Shown: positions 1-6,155, counted from the stretch's first letter. The stretch: 6,344 nucleotides of DNA from an uncultured Acidimicrobiaceae bacterium (GCA_903904615.1 CAIVDG010000037.1:1-6344), one strand, 5' to 3'. A program made the numbers and translations. Notes: generated from the letters alone by a model not told the origin.

Positions 1-1
1 G

Positions 2-1444
2 CAGTTGGGCTACATGATGATGGGCCTTGGCGCAGGCGCCTGGTTGCCCGCTGTCTTCCACATCTTCACCCACGCGTTCTTCAAGGCGTGTTTGTTCCTT
101 GCAGCTGGCTCAATTAGTCATAGCGCATCGCACCACTCATTTGACATGAAGAAAGACATGGGTGGGCTTCGTAAGTTCATGCCCATCACATTCACAACGT
201 GGATCATCTCCACACTTGCGTTGTGTGGTGTCTTCCCATTCTCCGGTTTCTTCTCAAAAGATGAAATCATCGACAATGTTGGTCACAATGGATACAACCT
301 GTTCATGATCGTTGGTCTTGCAGGAGCATTCCTCACAGCCGCCTACATGACACGTGCTACGTATCTCACGTTCTTCGGTTCACCACGTGGTGCAGCTGCG
401 GGCGAGCATCACGATGAAGGTCATGGCCACGATGCGCACGACTCACATGACGCACATGGCCACGACGACCACGCATCACATGGGCCACGTGAATCCGGAC
501 CGCTCATCACCATTCCTCTCATCATCCTTGCCACGCTTGCCATTGGCTCTGGTTTGTTGAACGCCGTTCCATTTGGTGAGAACTGGGAAAACCTAAAGAA
601 GTGGGTCGAGCCACGCGCTGAAGTTGTCAATGTCACGGGCATCGCCAACCCCACAGGTGCACACGGCGAAACACGAATTGCATCTTCTGGCTCAACAGAG
701 ACCACTATTCCTGCGGAAGTAATTGCTACTCCAGAAGAAGAGGTCGCTGATGATGCGACGTATTCCACGGAAGACACAGTTGCAGATGATTCCGAATTGC
801 GGACTACAACATCGGATGATGGTCATAGCGATACAACCGACGCTGGTGGTCACGGTAAAGCTGCAGCCGAAGAGGGTGGACATCACAAGTCAGACTGTGG
901 CACCAAGACACCGGAAGGTGGCGTGTGCTACGCACCACAGTTGAATCACGCACCGTTTAAATGGTCAAAGGCCGCATTGTCCTTGGGCATTGTGTTCGCA
1001 GGCATGATCATTAGCTGGTTGTTGTGTGTGCAGTTGTATGCCCGCAAGAACAAAGCGCTTGTTGGTCTTACACAGCGCAACAAAGTGTTAGGTGCTGGCT
1101 ATGCATTCCTTGCAAACAAGTACTACCTCGATCATCTCTACGAACGAATCATCGTTCGCTCAATCGCTCATCCCATTGCGCGTGGTGCGTATTGGGTGAA
1201 TCAGAACGTCCTCGACGGCATTGTGAACGGAGCCGGTATCGGTTCCCGCAAGATTGCCGGTTGGGTGTACCGCAATGTCGACCAGAAAGTGGTCGACGGA
1301 GCGGTGAACGGAGCAGGTAACGCAGCACAAGGTGCTGGTGGAGCATTGCAACCCGTTCAGTCCGGAAAAGTCAACCAGTACGGAGCATTGTTGTTCGGCG
1401 CAGCCGCCATCGGTGCTCTTGTACTCGTCATCATCAATACCTGA
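2..1444 (+). CDS. nuoL: NADH-quinone oxidoreductase subunit L (NuoL), 5'-truncated by window edge
   Basis: NuoL is the distal antiporter-like proton-pumping subunit of the respiratory complex I membrane arm. The reading frame is open at the left edge: the first codons read QLGYMM, a family-internal motif, so the TTG at 5 is not a start. Numbering from that TTG, the signature FHIFTHAFFKACLFLAAGS gives H19, H23 and K27, matching E. coli NuoL H334, H338 and K342. FFSKDEI gives K85 and D86, matching K399 and D400. About 315 residues are therefore missing upstream. Membrane segments follow at about 99-124, 167-186, 323-346 and 459-477, fitting TM13-TM16, with the amphipathic lateral-helix region between the last two. 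The C-terminal part is roughly 180 residues longer than in E. coli because of a His-rich loop (134-160), an acidic Ser/Thr-rich loop (about 202-317) and a duplicated segment (395-438). It is the first gene seen of a co-directional nuoL-nuoM-nuoN-midA run, 14 bp from nuoM. Identity is secure. Confidence 0.97.
   Translation, partial: QLGYMMMGLGAGAWLPAVFHIFTHAFFKACLFLAAGSISHSASHHSFDMKKDMGGLRKFMPITFTTWIISTLALCGVFPFSGFFSKDEIIDNVGHNGYNLFMIVGLAGAFLTAAYMTRATYLTFFGSPRGAAAGEHHDEGHGHDAHDSHDAHGHDDHASHGPRESGPLITIPLIILATLAIGSGLLNAVPFGENWENLKKWVEPRAEVVNVTGIANPTGAHGETRIASSGSTETTIPAEVIATPEEEVADDATYSTEDTVADDSELRTTTSDDGHSDTTDAGGHGKAAAEEGGHHKSDCGTKTPEGGVCYAPQLNHAPFKWSKAALSLGIVFAGMIISWLLCVQLYARKNKALVGLTQRNKVLGAGYAFLANKYYLDHLYERIIVRSIAHPIARGAYWVNQNVLDGIVNGAGIGSRKIAGWVYRNVDQKVVDGAVNGAGNAAQGAGGALQPVQSGKVNQYGALLFGAAAIGALVLVIINT
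404..484 (+). other. His/Asp-rich loop segment of NuoL
   Basis: This segment encodes 27 residues with ten histidines interspersed with Asp, Glu and Gly (HHDEGHGHDAHDSHDAHGHD and beyond), followed by PRESGP and the next membrane helix. It lies between helices assigned as TM13 and TM14, which by the known NuoL topology (odd-numbered helices end inside) places it on the cytoplasmic side. Actinobacterial NuoL proteins often have a short His-containing loop ending in an HESP-like motif here. This one is expanded and the conserved motif reads RESG. Metal binding or proton buffering is possible but is inference. Confidence 0.8.
608..955 (+). other. Long acidic low-complexity loop of NuoL with CX9C pair
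   Basis: This segment encodes about 116 residues between helices assigned as TM14 and TM15. It is rich in Asp, Glu, Thr, Ser and Gly (for example ATPEEEVADDATYSTEDT), has few hydrophobic residues, carries scattered histidines, and ends in HHKSDCGTKTPEGGVCYAP, which contains two cysteines nine residues apart. By the established NuoL topology the TM14-TM15 loop faces the extracytoplasmic side, so a disulfide is chemically plausible. The loop is short in E. coli NuoL. The sequence looks disordered and no known domain is recognised in it. Confidence 0.75.
1187..1318 (+). repeat. Intragenic duplicated segment AxWVxxN..VxDGxVNGAG in NuoL
   Basis: Two copies of one motif lie in the region between TM15 and TM16 of NuoL. 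Copy one spans 1187-1237 (AYWVNQNVLDGIVNGAG). Copy two spans 1256-1318 (AGWVYRN, four extra residues VDQK, then VVDGAVNGAG). The copies are also similar as DNA around the VNGAG codons (gtgaacggagc in both). NuoL proteins commonly have one VDGxVN-like motif near the lateral helix; here it appears twice, about 23 residues apart. Whether this is lineage-typical cannot be judged from the window. Confidence 0.75.
1277..1297 (+). other. Perfect intragenic hairpin near the 3' end of nuoL
   Basis: GTCGACCA at 1277-1284 and TGGTCGAC at 1290-1297 are exact inverted repeats separated by the 5-base loop GAAAG. The stem is 8 bp and the sequence encodes VDQKVVD of NuoL. It lies about 160 bp before the nuoM start and has no T-tract after it, so it is not an intrinsic terminator. 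It may be a chance consequence of two nearby Val-Asp codon pairs, or an mRNA structure. Function is unknown. Confidence 0.45.
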
Positions 1445-1449
1445 GGGAG
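1444..1449 (+). promoter_or_regulatory. Ribosome binding site of nuoM
   Basis: AGGGAG, beginning at the last base of the nuoL TGA stop, lies 9 bases before the nuoM ATG. This fixes the start at 1459 and means nuoM translation begins right where nuoL translation ends. Confidence 0.75.
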
Positions 1450-1458
1450 CAACTCGGC

Positions 1459-3000
1459 ATGGAAGTCCTAAGCGACCACAACTGGGTGCTGACAGTCGGC
1501 ACATTTTTGCCGCTTGTCGGCGTACTCATCATGCTCTTCATTCCGAAGACAGACGAGGTGTTGTCGAAGTCAGTAGCAATCGCTACGGCTGCGGCAACGT
1601 TGGCCGTCGGCATCTTTACGTTGATTCAGTTCAACTACGACCATGCCGACAAGATGCAGTTCGCTGCAGATGCCGAGTGGATCTCGGTCATCAAGTCGTC
1701 ATACCTCATTGGTATCGACGGCATCAGCTTGCCCCTGTATTTCCTCTCTATGGTCATCACCTTGCTGGTGATGATTTACAGCTGGAACCACGTGCCTTCG
1801 CCTGGCAATGCAAAGGCGTTCTTCATCCTCATGCTTGTTCTGCAAACAGGTATGGCCGGAACATTCATTGCGCGCGACCTCATCTTGTTCTTCGTGTTCT
1901 TTGAACTTGTACTTCTTCCGATGTACTTCATGATTGGTGTGTGGGGTGGCGAGAACCGTCAGTACGCATCACTCAAGTTCTTCTTGTACACCATGTTCGG
2001 TTCAGCGCTCATGTTGGTTGCGTTCCTTGCGTTGTTCTTCAAGACAGGGGCCGAAAGCTTCTCCATTCCGTACCTCATTGAAAACGGTGCAGGAATTGCA
2101 AAGAACACACAGATCTGGATCTTCGCCGGAATGTTCGTGGGCTTCGCAGTGAAGGTTCCCATGTTCCCGTTCCACACGTGGTTGCCCGATGCGCACACCC
2201 AAGCTCCAACGCAGGGTTCGGTCATCTTGGCTGCCATCTTGCTGAAGTTGGGTACCTACGGTTTCGTTCGTATCGCAATCCCCATCCTTCCTGCCGCAGC
2301 AAAAGAGTGGGCACCATGGATTGGTCTTCTCGCAGTTATCGGAATCATTTACGGTGCGCTCGGATGTCTTGCACAGACCGACATGAAGCGTCTCATCGCG
2401 TTCTCGTCAGTTGCTCACATGGGATATGTCATGTTGGGTATCTCAACACTGACCGACTTTGGCGTGAACGCTGCAATGTTCGGAATGGTGGCTCACGGCC
2501 TCATCACCGGAATGTTGTTCTTCATTGCAGGTTCCGTGAAAGAGCGTTATCACACCCTTGAAATCAAGCGCCTCTCGGGCATGTTGGTGCAAATGCCAAA
2601 GCTCGGTTGGATTCTTGGTTTCAGTGCCATGGCGTCACTTGGTCTTCCAGGTCTTGCCGGGTTCTGGGGCGAGTTCCCCGCAATCCTGTCGGCGTATCAG
2701 CCCGCCGATGGGCTCCCTGTTGAGGTCTTCCGCACCTACATGGTGATCGCCGCCATCGGAACAGTGTTCGCTGCCGGATACTTGTTGTGGCTCTACCAGC
2801 GCACCGCGTTCGGTGAACCAACAGCAGAGTTTGCAGCAGGTCACGGCCACGACGAAGACATTCATGACGTGAACAAGTTCGAATGGATCGCATGGACGCC
2901 GCTGCTCATCGCAATCGTTGTGTTTGGTGTGTATCCACAACTGATGTTCAAGGTTCTTGATCCTGCAGTTGGCGTCACACTCAAGGCTTTCGGAGGCTGA
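1459..3000 (+). CDS. nuoM: NADH-quinone oxidoreductase subunit M (NuoM)
   Basis: NuoM is the middle antiporter-like proton-pumping subunit of complex I, an integral membrane protein. It is 513 residues and complete, close to the usual family length, with hydrophobic helices throughout. Key proton-path residues are in place: E149 in FFVFFELVLLPMYF, K232 in VKVPMFPFHTWLPDAH, K263 in AAILLKLGTYGF, H320 in SSVAHMGYV, H346 in MVAHGLITG and E405 in GFWGEFP. K232, K263, H320, H346 and E405 sit at a constant offset of two from E. coli K234, K265, H322, H348 and E407. The ATG is chosen because it has a good Shine-Dalgarno site and is followed immediately by the first helix. One oddity is a short His/Asp patch (GHGHDEDIHD, residues 461-470) in the loop before the last helix, at the position equivalent to the His-rich loop of NuoL. 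The gene sits 14 bp after nuoL and 4 bp before nuoN, so it is surely cotranscribed. Confidence 0.98.
   Translation: MEVLSDHNWVLTVGTFLPLVGVLIMLFIPKTDEVLSKSVAIATAAATLAVGIFTLIQFNYDHADKMQFAADAEWISVIKSSYLIGIDGISLPLYFLSMVITLLVMIYSWNHVPSPGNAKAFFILMLVLQTGMAGTFIARDLILFFVFFELVLLPMYFMIGVWGGENRQYASLKFFLYTMFGSALMLVAFLALFFKTGAESFSIPYLIENGAGIAKNTQIWIFAGMFVGFAVKVPMFPFHTWLPDAHTQAPTQGSVILAAILLKLGTYGFVRIAIPILPAAAKEWAPWIGLLAVIGIIYGALGCLAQTDMKRLIAFSSVAHMGYVMLGISTLTDFGVNAAMFGMVAHGLITGMLFFIAGSVKERYHTLEIKRLSGMLVQMPKLGWILGFSAMASLGLPGLAGFWGEFPAILSAYQPADGLPVEVFRTYMVIAAIGTVFAAGYLLWLYQRTAFGEPTAEFAAGHGHDEDIHDVNKFEWIAWTPLLIAIVVFGVYPQLMFKVLDPAVGVTLKAFGG
2992..2996 (+). promoter_or_regulatory. Ribosome binding site deciding the nuoN start
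   Basis: GGAGG within the last codons of nuoM lies 8 bases before the GTG at 3005. This favours the GTG over the in-frame ATG at 2957, which has no comparable site upstream and would force a 44-base overlap with nuoM. The TTG at 3008 is a less well-spaced alternative. Confidence 0.75.
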
Positions 3001-3004
3001 TCCA

Positions 3005-4510
3005 GTGTTGAGCGCTATTGCCAATGCATGGACGACACCAGTTGTCGACTACCACGCACTTGCACCCGAGATGATCCTCGCGGGCGGCATTGTGCTGCTC
3101 CTTTTGCTCGATCTCTTCATTTCTGAATCAAAGAAGTGGATTCTCACTCCAGTTGCATCATTCACTGCACTTGGCGCATTCATCCCGGTACTCACCCTTG
3201 CCCTAAGCGACGAGGGTGCTCGGTCAATGTTTGATGGTCGCTACATGGTGGACGATTTCAGTCTGGTGCTGAAGGGCTTGTTCTTACTTGCTGGTTATGT
3301 GGTCATTCTTTTGACCACCGATCACTTGCGTGAGGGCGACTACTACCAAGGCGAGTACTGGTTCTTGTTGTTGTCCAGCATTTTGGGAATGGTCATGATG
3401 GCATCAAGCCGAGACCTCGTTTCCATTTTCGTATCGCTGGAGTTCTTGTCAATACCGGCGTACATGATGGCCGCGTGGCGTAAGCGTGATTCGCGAAGCA
3501 ATGAAGCGGGAATCAAGTACTACCTGCTTGGTGTTTTCGCCTCGGCAATCATGTTGTACGGAATGTCGTTGTTGTACGGCATCGCCAACAGCACCTTGCT
3601 TGTCGACATCGGCAAGTACTTGGGCGAAGACGTCACTGCAATTCGTGCCGTTGCCGTTTTGTTCGTCGTCATCGGTTTTGCCTTTAAGGTCTCCGCTGTT
3701 CCGTTCCACACATGGGCACCCGATGTGTATCAAGGTGCACCAACTCCAGTAACCGCATTCTTGTCGGTGGCATCAAAGGCAGCTGGTTTCGTTGCCCTGG
3801 TCACCGTTGTGTACGTCGGTTTCCCTGGCTCTCACGAAGTGTGGCAGCCCGTGTTCTGGATCCTTTCGGCACTCACCATGACGCTTGGAAACGTCATGGC
3901 ACTGAAGCAAACGAACATCGTTCGCATGCTTGCGTACTCTTCTGTTGCACAGGGCGGGTTCATTTTGATGCCACTCGCAGTCGCCGGCATGGACGGAGTC
4001 GCAAACTCCGCACTTCGTGCAGTGGTTACTTACTTGCTTGTGTACGCGGCAACCAACCTCGGTGTGTTCGCAGTTGTCATGGTCGTGTCACGCAAAACAC
4101 AAAGCGGCGAAATCTCATCGTTCGGTGGACTGTTCTCGTACGCTCCTGGTCTGGCATCACTCATGACCATCTTCCTTGCGTCACTTGCAGGTATTCCGCC
4201 TTTGGGTGGTTGGTTCGGCAAGTTCGCCGCCTTCCAGTCATTGGTGTCTGCAGGGAACAACTGGGCGTATGTTCTCGCCGTTATCGGTGGTGTGAACTCT
4301 GTGGTTGCATTCGGCTACTACGGAAACATCATGCGCGAGATGTGGATGAAGCCAGTTCCCGACGGCGATACAGCACCTGTGAAGATTCACTCATCACTTG
4401 GAGTTGCGCTCGGAATCACTGGCCTAGCAACAGTGGTGTTGGGTGTATTCCCTGGACTCGTTATTCACTTCGGTGACATTGCCGGTCTCGCCGGTGCCTT
4501 CGGCAACTAG
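3005..4510 (+). CDS. nuoN: NADH-quinone oxidoreductase subunit N (NuoN)
   Basis: NuoN is the third antiporter-like proton-pumping subunit of complex I, nearest the hydrophilic arm of the three, and an integral membrane protein. With the GTG start it is 501 residues, typical for the family. Family motifs are seen throughout: E146 in VSLEFLSIPAYMMAAW, K228 in FAFKVSAVPFHTWAPDVYQGAPTP, K258 in SVASKAAGF, the segment VRMLAYSSVAQGG, and K406 in IPPLGGWFGKF. K228, K258 and K406 lie at a constant offset of 11 from E. coli NuoN K217, K247 and K395. Unlike NuoL and NuoM here, its penultimate loop (VPDGDTAPVKIHS) has no His cluster. The start lies 4 bp after the nuoM stop and the 3' end overlaps the start of the following methyltransferase, so the gene is internal to the operon. 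The ATG at 2957 would add 16 residues that do not resemble an N-terminal helix. Confidence 0.97.
   Translation: MLSAIANAWTTPVVDYHALAPEMILAGGIVLLLLLDLFISESKKWILTPVASFTALGAFIPVLTLALSDEGARSMFDGRYMVDDFSLVLKGLFLLAGYVVILLTTDHLREGDYYQGEYWFLLLSSILGMVMMASSRDLVSIFVSLEFLSIPAYMMAAWRKRDSRSNEAGIKYYLLGVFASAIMLYGMSLLYGIANSTLLVDIGKYLGEDVTAIRAVAVLFVVIGFAFKVSAVPFHTWAPDVYQGAPTPVTAFLSVASKAAGFVALVTVVYVGFPGSHEVWQPVFWILSALTMTLGNVMALKQTNIVRMLAYSSVAQGGFILMPLAVAGMDGVANSALRAVVTYLLVYAATNLGVFAVVMVVSRKTQSGEISSFGGLFSYAPGLASLMTIFLASLAGIPPLGGWFGKFAAFQSLVSAGNNWAYVLAVIGGVNSVVAFGYYGNIMREMWMKPVPDGDTAPVKIHSSLGVALGITGLATVVLGVFPGLVIHFGDIAGLAGAFGN
4479..4506 (+). promoter_or_regulatory. Possible hairpin spanning the nuoN end / midA start
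   Basis: TTGCCG (4479-4484) and CGGCAA (4501-4506) can pair in the mRNA with a 16-base loop that contains the preferred midA GTG start at 4494. The shorter GCCG/CGGC pairing inside it (4490-4493 with 4501-4504) also loops out the GTG. The nuoN stop follows at 4508. No clear Shine-Dalgarno site precedes midA, so a structure opened by ribosomes finishing nuoN would fit translational coupling. The stem is only 6 bp and could be chance. Confidence 0.35.
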
Positions 4511-5525
4511 TTCACTTCGTCAGGCCATCCAGGCTGCAGGCGGATCACTTCCGTTCTCACAATTCATGGCGCTCGCTTTGTATGGCGACGGTGGTTTTTA
4601 TTCTGGTTCTGGTCGAGCTGGCCGCCGCGGAGATTTCATCACATCCCCCGAAGTAGGCCCATTGTTTGGCGCAGTTCTGGCTCGTGCAATTGACGATGTG
4701 TGGCAACGGTGTGGGCAGCCAGATGATTTCACCATTGTTGAAGTAGGTGCTGGTCCCGGAACCTTGGCACGATCCATCGTTGCTGCTTCACCGCGCTGTT
4801 TAGAAAAGGGCACATATGTAGCGGTGGAAGTGAGCGAGAGTCAACGTGCGCTTCATCCAGACACGGTTGTCTCTGCCGCGCACATGCCAACCACTGTGCT
4901 CAACGGAGTCATCATTGCGAACGAACTCTTTGACAATCTGCCTTTCGACTTATGGGTGTATGACGATGGATGGCGACAATCGCACATCATTGATACTCCA
5001 CAAGGGTTCGCAGAAGTGTTGAAGTCCGCTGACGTGCCGTCGTGTCTTCCATCGCGTGCGCCTCACGGTTCGCGTGCGCCTGCACATACCGAAGCAGTGC
5101 ACTGGCTGCAGTCGGCCCTACATTCGCTTACTCGTGGCGCTCTCATTGCCATTGACTACTGCACACCCACCACTGCAGAAGTGGCGTCAATGCCGTGGCG
5201 CGAGTGGCTTCGCACATACGCCCAACACGAACGTGGCGTGCACTATTTGAAAAACGCTGGCGATCAAGACATCACAACGCAAGTGTGCATCGATCAACTT
5301 GCGTCCGTACGCGAACCAGATGCAGTGCGTAGTCAGTCACAGTTTCTTCAATTGTGGGGGATAGACGAACTGGTGGAAGAAGGCCGGCGTGAGTGGGAGA
5401 AATCTGCTGCGGCCCCCACCGTTGCTGCCATAAAAATGCGTAGTCGCATCACGGAGGCTGAAGCCCTCTTGGACAGGTCGGGATTGGGTAATTTCACCGT
5501 GCTGCAGTGGGTGAACCAGGTGTGA
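4494..5525 (+). CDS. SAM-dependent methyltransferase, MidA/NDUFAF7 family (probable complex I maturation factor)
   Basis: This is a class I SAM-dependent methyltransferase of the MidA/NDUFAF7 family (formerly DUF185), 343 residues and soluble. Landmarks from the GTG start are: the N-terminal FSQFMALALYGDGGFYSG region; the family signature GRRGDFITSPEVGPLFG near 43-59; SAM-binding motif I VEVGAGPGT at 82-90; an acidic strand end VAVEVSES near 110; ANELFDNLP at 142-150; ALIAIDY at 216-222; and a C-terminal LRTYAQHERGVHYL...GDQDITTQV region. Human NDUFAF7 dimethylates an arginine of NDUFS2 (NuoD), and Dictyostelium MidA is needed for complex I function, so NuoD is the inferred substrate. The gene overlaps nuoN by 17 bases. 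GTG 4494 is the last start retaining the conserved N-terminus; GTG 4473 and GTG 4443 are possible but overlap nuoN more, and none has a clear Shine-Dalgarno site. A six-residue tandem repeat (SRAPHG/SRAPAH) lies in a loop. Family assignment is strong; the substrate is inferred. Confidence 0.9.
   Translation: MPSATSSLRQAIQAAGGSLPFSQFMALALYGDGGFYSGSGRAGRRGDFITSPEVGPLFGAVLARAIDDVWQRCGQPDDFTIVEVGAGPGTLARSIVAASPRCLEKGTYVAVEVSESQRALHPDTVVSAAHMPTTVLNGVIIANELFDNLPFDLWVYDDGWRQSHIIDTPQGFAEVLKSADVPSCLPSRAPHGSRAPAHTEAVHWLQSALHSLTRGALIAIDYCTPTTAEVASMPWREWLRTYAQHERGVHYLKNAGDQDITTQVCIDQLASVREPDAVRSQSQFLQLWGIDELVEEGRREWEKSAAAPTVAAIKMRSRITEAEALLDRSGLGNFTVLQWVNQV
5052..5081 (+). repeat. Short direct repeat inside the methyltransferase gene
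   Basis: TCGCGTGCGCCT occurs at 5052-5063 and again at 5070-5081, an 18-base period that keeps the frame and yields SRAPHG followed by SRAPAH. It lies in a variable stretch between the ANELFDNLP motif and the ALIAIDY strand, a likely surface loop. It looks like a recent in-frame slippage duplication. Confidence 0.6.
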
Positions 5526-5544
5526 GCAACTAGAGCTCAAAAAC

Positions 5545-6141
5545 TCATGACAGAGTGAATTTGTCTTTAAGAAACTGCCGGTATTCCTCGTCAGTGAAGC
5601 CTTCATCCCCAAGCAGAGTTCGGTAGTACATGTTTTGCACAAGAAGCATGATATTCACAACACGCCAATCAACTCGAACACCCTCGGGCAGTTTCCCCTG
5701 GACTTCTTCAATTGCTGCTTGCCAACCGGAGTAAACGCTCTTTGAGATGGCTTCGATTCGTTGTCGCAACTGCGAATTGTTCACACTCGTTGCAAGAATC
5801 TGCATGCGAATCTCTTGATTCTGCATAGATTGAGGATGGCTGGGCAAAGGCATGGAATTCACTAGATCGTCCACAGTGATTGAATCCATCAGGCGGATTT
5901 TTTGCATGTACGCATCGAATGCACCACTGATGATCTCGTCGTACATGTCGCCGAGTACTTGGGCGAGGAGGCCATCCCTGTCGCCGAAGAATCGATAGAT
6001 CTGGGTGATGGAGCAATGAGCGCCCTCGGCAACATCTGCAACTCGTAAACCAAGGATGCCGTTCTTTTTTAATTCTTCTCGAGTGCTCGCGATAATGAGT
6101 TGACGCGAATCACTGCGGGGAGTCTCCCCAGACTTTTTCAT
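5545..6141 (-). CDS. TetR/AcrR-family transcriptional regulator
   Basis: This is a DNA-binding repressor-type protein of 198 residues, the usual TetR-family length. The N-terminal domain shows the family pattern: a first helix (SRQLIIASTREELKKNGILG, residues 12-31), then the helix-turn-helix with VADVAEGAHCS at about 34-44 and recognition helix ITQIYRFFGDRDGLL at about 45-59. The rest (residues 60-198) is a mostly helical ligand-binding/dimerisation domain with no recognisable subfamily, so the ligand is unknown. The ATG at 6141 is chosen because it gives a normal-length N-terminal arm before helix 1. No Shine-Dalgarno site precedes it, consistent with a leaderless message. A perfect palindrome lies 15-35 bp upstream and is probably its own operator. 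It converges on the methyltransferase gene with 19 bp between stops and lies 41 bp downstream of a transporter gene on the same strand. The regulated genes beyond itself cannot be named from this window. Confidence 0.93.
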   Translation of the reverse strand: MKKSGETPRSDSRQLIIASTREELKKNGILGLRVADVAEGAHCSITQIYRFFGDRDGLLAQVLGDMYDEIISGAFDAYMQKIRLMDSITVDDLVNSMPLPSHPQSMQNQEIRMQILATSVNNSQLRQRIEAISKSVYSGWQAAIEEVQGKLPEGVRVDWRVVNIMLLVQNMYYRTLLGDEGFTDEEYRQFLKDKFTLS

Positions 6142-6148
6142 AAGCCGA

Positions 6149-6154
6149 ATACTA
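6149..6154 (-). promoter_or_regulatory. Candidate -10 element of the tetR promoter (leaderless)
   Basis: On the - strand the sequence reads TAGTAT, matching TATAAT at four of six positions including the first two and last two. Seven bases separate it from the A of the tetR ATG at 6141, so transcription would start at or very near the start codon. That fits the absence of a Shine-Dalgarno site. No good -35 hexamer lies 17 bases upstream; that space is filled by the palindrome. Confidence 0.35.
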
Positions 6155-6155
6155 T

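Noticed and set aside
421..777. Antisense 118-codon open frame opposite the NuoL His-rich and acidic loops
   Set aside because: It arises from the low-complexity GAC/CAC codon bias of nuoL. Its translation (repeated Ser, Cys, Ala, Trp) is the mirror of that bias, and no start site signal is seen.
1332..1904. 190-codon alternate-frame open frame across the nuoL/nuoM junction
   Set aside because: It runs out of frame over two well-identified genes, with Arg/His-rich non-protein-like composition and no recognisable motif.
2957..3004. N-terminal extension of NuoN from an in-frame ATG at 2957
   Set aside because: It would overlap nuoM by 44 bases, lacks a Shine-Dalgarno site, and the added residues (MILQLASHSRLSEADP) do not look like a NuoN start. 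The GTG at 3005 has GGAGG at ideal spacing.
3712..4476. Long alternate-frame open frame of 254 codons within nuoN
   Set aside because: Its translation is rich in Arg, Cys and Ser with no family motif, and the frame is fully covered by the unambiguous nuoN gene. It is a composition shadow.
4443..4493. N-terminal extension of the methyltransferase from GTG 4443
   Set aside because: The extra residues lie entirely within nuoN coding sequence and precede the region conserved in the family. No ribosome binding site supports it, though it cannot be fully excluded.
5531..5544. GAGCTC and GAG...CTC in the convergent gap as a bidirectional terminator
   Set aside because: The possible stem is only three base pairs, with no GC-rich arm or proper T-tract.
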